Source: JAWXCM01 sp034408745 | GTDB taxonomy: Bacteria; Acidobacteriota; Terriglobia; Bryobacterales; Bryobacteraceae | Length of the DNA stretch: 64,000 nucleotides | NCBI GenBank assembly: GCA_034408745.1 | Contig: JAWXCM010000291.1 | Span: 57,913-121,912, forward strand | Direction of reading: 5' to 3' | Part shown: positions 60,861-64,000 of the stretch, in pieces | How positions within the stretch are numbered: the stretch's first letter is position 1 | Layout of the letters: each line of letters begins with the position of its first letter | Program-made: the position numbers and the translations under genes | The notes under the pieces: generated by a model | Database searches by the model: none | What the model saw: the letters and a program-made list of their open reading frames with translations, nothing else | What the model was told of the DNA's origin: nothing

Positions 60861-62291
60861 TCAGCGGCTGGTCTTGGCGACAAACTTCTCGGCGTTAATT
60901 TCCGGCCAAATCGATTCCAGATGGTTCACTGTCAGGGCAGTGACGCGGGATTTAGTGCCTTCCAGCAGACGCACGGTCGTATCTGTTTTCTCAACCAGGC
61001 TGACGGTGGACAACGAGACCTGGCCCTCGTCGGCATACACTTCCAGCGACGGTCGGTCCACAATAATCCGGAGTTTCAGCCGGTTACCAGACAGTTTCAG
61101 TGGTGCGGTAGCCGTGCCGCTGAGCAACTTACCGTCCGCCTTCGAATACCGTATCTCCTGGCCGTGGACCATCAGACCGACATCGCCGGACGCAGGAATT
61201 TCCAGTTCTGCTTCGATATCCAGTAATTCCCCTTTAATTTCGGGCAGCACCGCCGTGTTTGTCCACGACTGCTGCGCTGTCCGCAACGTCCCGATCTGGT
61301 CCACCGGCTTCCGACAAAGTCGGATTCCTTCCGGGAACGAGCGCAAAGTGAGTTCAACCGGAAATGACATCTGACTGTTCCAGCTGAGGCGAGGCTCGAA
61401 GGGATAGCGCATCCAGGCGATGTAGTAATACGGCCCGAGTCCATCCATGTTCGGCTTCCACGTCTGGCCGGCGTACAACGGCTTCGCGTACTCCGTCTTC
61501 AGGTGCTCAGTCTGCGGAACAAACTTCGTGCCGTCGAAATCTCCAACCACGTACTGTCCGCCGCCGTTCACCAGCACCCACCGGCTCTGGCCAGGCAAGT
61601 TCTCGACGGGTAGATGGATCAGATCCGGGCATTCGTGGAAGCCCTCTATGCGACTGAGATATGTCCATTTAAAAAGATCGCTCGATTTATAAAAGGCAAA
61701 GCCGTTTTTCTCATAACGGAGCATGCGCCATTCTTTGGCGGGAGCATACCAGAAAACAGTGGGGTCGCGGATCTCCTCCACGCCAGGCAGAATGGGATTA
61801 AGTTCATGCCGCGTCCAGGTGCGTCCCCGATCGGTGCTGTAGATCATGCACGTGCCGCGCTTGTAGTCGGTGTAGAAAACCACCAGCGTTTTCTCCGCCC
61901 CCTTGCGCAGACCGCTGCTGTTGTTCCAGTCGACAACCGCACTCCCGCTGCCTGGAGAATTGTCGAGAACCTTGTCCAGGATCGCGGGCATTTGCGTCCA
62001 GTGGATCAGGTCGTTGCTGACAGCATGTCCCCACTGCTTGTGCAGCGTGCGCTTTTGAGACCAGGCATCGTACATGTTGAACAGATGGAACTCGCCATAG
62101 TGGTACACCAGCCCCGTCGCATCACCAATATGCCCCTGAACCGGCGTGTAGTGCAGTTGCGGACGTAGCTGCTGCCGGTAGTGCTGCTGTGTGGCAACTT
62201 CCTCAAAAGTGAGTTCGACGTTGGCAGGCTGATCTGGCTTTTGTGCAACCGCAGTCACGGCGAGGAATACTGCGGAGGCGATGAGTCGCAT
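60861..62291 (-). CDS. GH32-family protein with altered nucleophile motif
   Basis: A 476-residue secreted GH32 homologue (signal residues 1-17). The N-terminal motif reads YTPVQGHIGDATGLVYHYGE: Asp57 is in register with the nucleophile, but the usual Trp-Met-Asn before it and Pro-Asn after it are replaced. The RDP motif (EEIRDPTVFWY) and EC motif (FHECPDLIHLP) are intact. The C-terminal sandwich (RIIVDRPSLEVYADEG) matches GH32. It is the first gene of a two-gene unit with 59389-60831. The start codon follows an operator copy by 1 bp and has no ribosome-binding site, suggesting a leaderless transcript. Confidence 0.85.
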   Translation of the reverse strand: MRLIASAVFLAVTAVAQKPDQPANVELTFEEVATQQHYRQQLRPQLHYTPVQGHIGDATGLVYHYGEFHLFNMYDAWSQKRTLHKQWGHAVSNDLIHWTQMPAILDKVLDNSPGSGSAVVDWNNSSGLRKGAEKTLVVFYTDYKRGTCMIYSTDRGRTWTRHELNPILPGVEEIRDPTVFWYAPAKEWRMLRYEKNGFAFYKSSDLFKWTYLSRIEGFHECPDLIHLPVENLPGQSRWVLVNGGGQYVVGDFDGTKFVPQTEHLKTEYAKPLYAGQTWKPNMDGLGPYYYIAWMRYPFEPRLSWNSQMSFPVELTLRSFPEGIRLCRKPVDQIGTLRTAQQSWTNTAVLPEIKGELLDIEAELEIPASGDVGLMVHGQEIRYSKADGKLLSGTATAPLKLSGNRLKLRIIVDRPSLEVYADEGQVSLSTVSLVEKTDTTVRLLEGTKSRVTALTVNHLESIWPEINAEKFVAKTSR

Positions 62292-62293
62292 AC

Positions 62294-62331
62294 TGATATC
62301 TCAGAATACGAAGCGGCTCGTCCTTTGTCAA
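62294..62331 (-). promoter_or_regulatory. promoter with operator copy 10
   Basis: Minus strand: TTGACA (62331-62326), 17-bp spacer, TATTCT (62308-62303), then TGAGATATCA (62303-62294) directly before ATG 62291. Transcription would start within the operator about 5 bases from the ATG. Confidence 0.65.
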
Positions 62332-62443
62332 ACGTTGAACCTTCCCGCTGTCAACGGTTTTTAGAAATGTCCCCTGTCTGGGGGTGTAAGCCCAAACCGC
62401 CGAAACTTCCGTCAGCCTGGTGTTTGCAGGTCAGTCTTCCCGG

Positions 62444-63034
62444 TCAATCACGCCAGAAGTTCTTGGATCGATCCGGTGCTAACTCGGTGCTGAATGGCCC
62501 GCGTATCTTGTCCGTCGTTGGCCAGCTTGTAACCGGTGGCATGGCGCAGCATGTGCGGATGGACTTGGAACTCGATGCCGGCTTCACGCCCGGCCCGGCT
62601 GACGGTCTTGCGCACTGCATCGGTGGTGAGCGGCGCCTTCCGTTCGCTGAGAAATACGTAGGAAGAGGGCGGGTAGTCCCGTTGTAACCGGCGCAGGACA
62701 CGCAACTCCGGTCCGCGCAGGGGATGGACGGAGGGATGCCGTGCTTACGCCGCGCGACATGCAGGAGGCTTTGCTGCAGATCCGCCTGATCCCAGCGCAG
62801 ACCGACCAGCTCAGATACCCTCAAGCCGTGCCGATAGGCGATCGGAATCAAGGCGGAATCGCGTCCGCAGTGGCGCCCGACGCGGCCGGCCGCCTTCATC
62901 GGCGCCGTCACCTCCTTATCCGACAGATATTCCCGGCTCCGGTAGGCGGCATTTGCCTGCCGCCGGGGAACTTTCCGGTTTTCGATGATTGGCTCCCTGG
63001 CAGCTTGGGGCTTGGAACCGGCGTGTTTGCGCAT
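62444..63034 (-). pseudogene. tyrosine recombinase/integrase pseudogene
   Basis: From ATG 63034 the minus strand encodes SREYLSDKEV, then IAYRHGLRVSELVGLRWDQ with the first catalytic Arg. A frame change follows near HGIP, giving PELRVLRRLQRDYPPSSYVF and HPHMLRHATGYKLANDG with the His-x-x-Arg box. After DTRAIQH the family normally has about 14 residues including the catalytic Tyr (LGH...VRYT). These are deleted, and the ending ELAPDRSKNFWRD continues in another frame. Two frame changes and the missing Tyr mean it is inactive. It resembles FimB/FimE-like solo integrases and sits next to the sugar cluster boundary. Confidence 0.8.
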
Positions 63035-64000
63035 CAGCGTCTTCGATCTTTCCGTGGGTGTGTCAAGCGATTTGTGTAAAGTAAACGGCATCAGCTCTTT
63101 ACTCGCCAGTGATTCTGTTCGGCTTCGGCCAGTCGCCTCGCCGTGAGCTTCGCAGCTCTGCAGTTCGTGGTTTCCTTCCTTGCGCCGCAGGCTGTCGGTG
63201 CGGTGGGAAAGTGGAAATCCAAACCCAGGATTCCCACTTTTCCACGGCACACAATTCTTTCGCGTTCTGCTGCTTTCCGGGTCAAATGAACAAACCGTCG
63301 GCGCTGTGGGAATGTGGAAATATCGCGGTCCTGGCTAGATTCCCAGGGCCGCGTGGGAACGGTGGGAAGCGCGCCTTTTCGCTTTCCACCGTTCCCCGCC
63401 GGCTGGCATTTCCACAGCGCGTTTCAGGTTGCGGAGATTTACGTCAGATTCGCTTTCGGAACCCGATTCGGGCGCGCCACCAGCGCCGATAACAGCGCCG
63501 ATAAACATGGCGACCCCAAGGTCGCCCGTGTCGCGGCCCTGCATCAGACTCATCACCTGCAAACTGACGTCGAAAGCGCCAATATCCCGGTCCAGCCCAA
63601 TGCGGCCGGCGTTTGCCCGAATATTGGTCGTAAGCCATGCGCGCCGTCTCGCGCACAGCGCGGCCGCCAGCTCCCACGACACCGAAACGGTGACCGGCAG
63701 GACTGATTGTTACCTGAAGCCGATACAACGAGAACCGCCCCTCGTCAGGTCAGGGTCGAATCCCACACTGAAGACATCGACTGGATTCAGTGGCCCGTTG
63801 GGAATGAGTTGTGTGGATCCGAGTTCCTTGCATGTGACGAATGTCTCCTGTCCCCACTGCTTGTCCAGGTACGACAGGTTCACCCGGGAAAACTCGACGC
63901 ACGGCGCGTGTCAATAGTTTTGAGACACCGGCATGAAGAAGTTTAGTGAGGCTTTGGTGTTTGTTCGCCCGCGGTAGCAGGCGGATTGATCCAAACCTGC
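63035..64000. other. end of window: repeats and unexplained sequence
   Basis: About 965 bp with no convincing intact gene. It contains the inverted repeats at 63.2-63.4 kb. A minus-strand frame at 63335-63682 (SWELAAALCARRRAW) has no recognisable domain. Another minus-strand relic at about 63710-63897 reads VNLSYLDKQWGQETFVTC, LIPNGPLNPVDVFSVGFD and ends CIGFR-stop; it looks like the tail of a former protein of unknown family. No RNA gene or intact mobile element is visible. Confidence 0.35.
63203..63396. repeat. two GTGGGAA-type inverted repeats
   Basis: GTGGGAAAGTGGAAATCC (63203-63220) pairs with the segment at 63228-63245 at 16 of 18 positions. GGGAACGGTGGGAAGC (63355-63370) pairs with 63381-63396 at 15 of 16. 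A further GTGGGAATGTGGAAAT-like copy lies at about 63306. The same short word GTGGGAA/GTGGAAA recurs five or more times in 200 bp. Confidence 0.55.

Noticed and set aside
60850..60864. CTGATACGTACTCAG as an eleventh operator
   Set aside because: It is palindrome-like but has three extra central bases and overlaps the stop codon of a gene; too different to count.
63203..63396. Possible CRISPR array from repeated GTGGGAA words
   Set aside because: Repeats are short, unequal in spacing and arranged as inverted repeats, not direct repeats with unique spacers; no cas genes.

Overview
The window (64 kb, GC-rich) reads as a chromosomal segment of an Acidobacteriota bacterium, most likely of the Bryobacterales/Solibacter type. 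This is an inference from gene families: two planctomycete-type cytochrome (PSCyt1-DUF1549-DUF1553) plus DUF1501 pairs, Oar-like TonB-dependent receptors with an N-terminal carboxypeptidase-regulatory domain, many Tat-exported sugar enzymes, and DUF1080, ThuA and Gfo/Idh/MocA proteins. No 16S rRNA gene is present, so the lineage is not proven.

Layout. 1-5.9 kb: the 3' end of an L-rhamnonate dehydratase gene, a secreted SH3-like protein, and a PSCyt/DUF1501 pair. 5.9-13.2 kb: one rightward operon for copper/silver-type RND efflux (TolC, HMBD-containing adaptor, CusA-like pump) with three small secreted proteins. 13.3-17.1 kb: a second, leftward DUF1501/PSCyt pair. 17.2-20.1 kb: DUF1080, Gfo/Idh/MocA and HEAT-repeat proteins. 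20.3-24.7 kb: a MacAB-like ABC export cassette with two permeases, an adaptor and an ATPase. 24.7-31.3 kb: tRNA-Tyr, recO, glyQ, glyS and ppdK, which are housekeeping genes.

31.7-45.6 kb is a mosaic of intact sugar genes and decayed ones. The decayed pieces are a Rieske fragment, a multiply interrupted secreted protein, an IS630 transposase remnant beside a truncated TonB receptor, a 2-hydroxyacid dehydrogenase pseudogene, a CocE-MFS chimeric relic, a frameshifted HpcH/HpaI aldolase, and a patch holding scraps of three genes. The intact genes there are a GH32 enzyme, two sialidase-fold proteins, a GntR regulator and a tandem ThuA protein. 45.6-62.3 kb holds two divergent TonB receptors, two paralogous propeller proteins, three further GH32 proteins (two with altered catalytic motifs) and an oxidoreductase. 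62.4-64 kb has a dead tyrosine recombinase, hairpin repeats and unexplained sequence.

The most interesting signal is a 10-bp palindromic motif, TGATATATCA or TGAGATATCA and close variants. I found it at ten positions, all between 35.1 and 62.3 kb and almost all just before the start codon of a sugar-utilisation gene or divergent gene pair. Several sites overlap or abut a recognisable -10 box only a few bases from the ATG. The single GntR-family gene (39.1-39.9 kb) has a copy upstream of itself. I infer one carbohydrate (probably fructan or another fructose- or rhamnose-containing glycan) regulon controlled by this regulator. Its outer-membrane receptors would import oligosaccharides cut by the GH32 and propeller enzymes. 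Several other former members of the locus are decaying.
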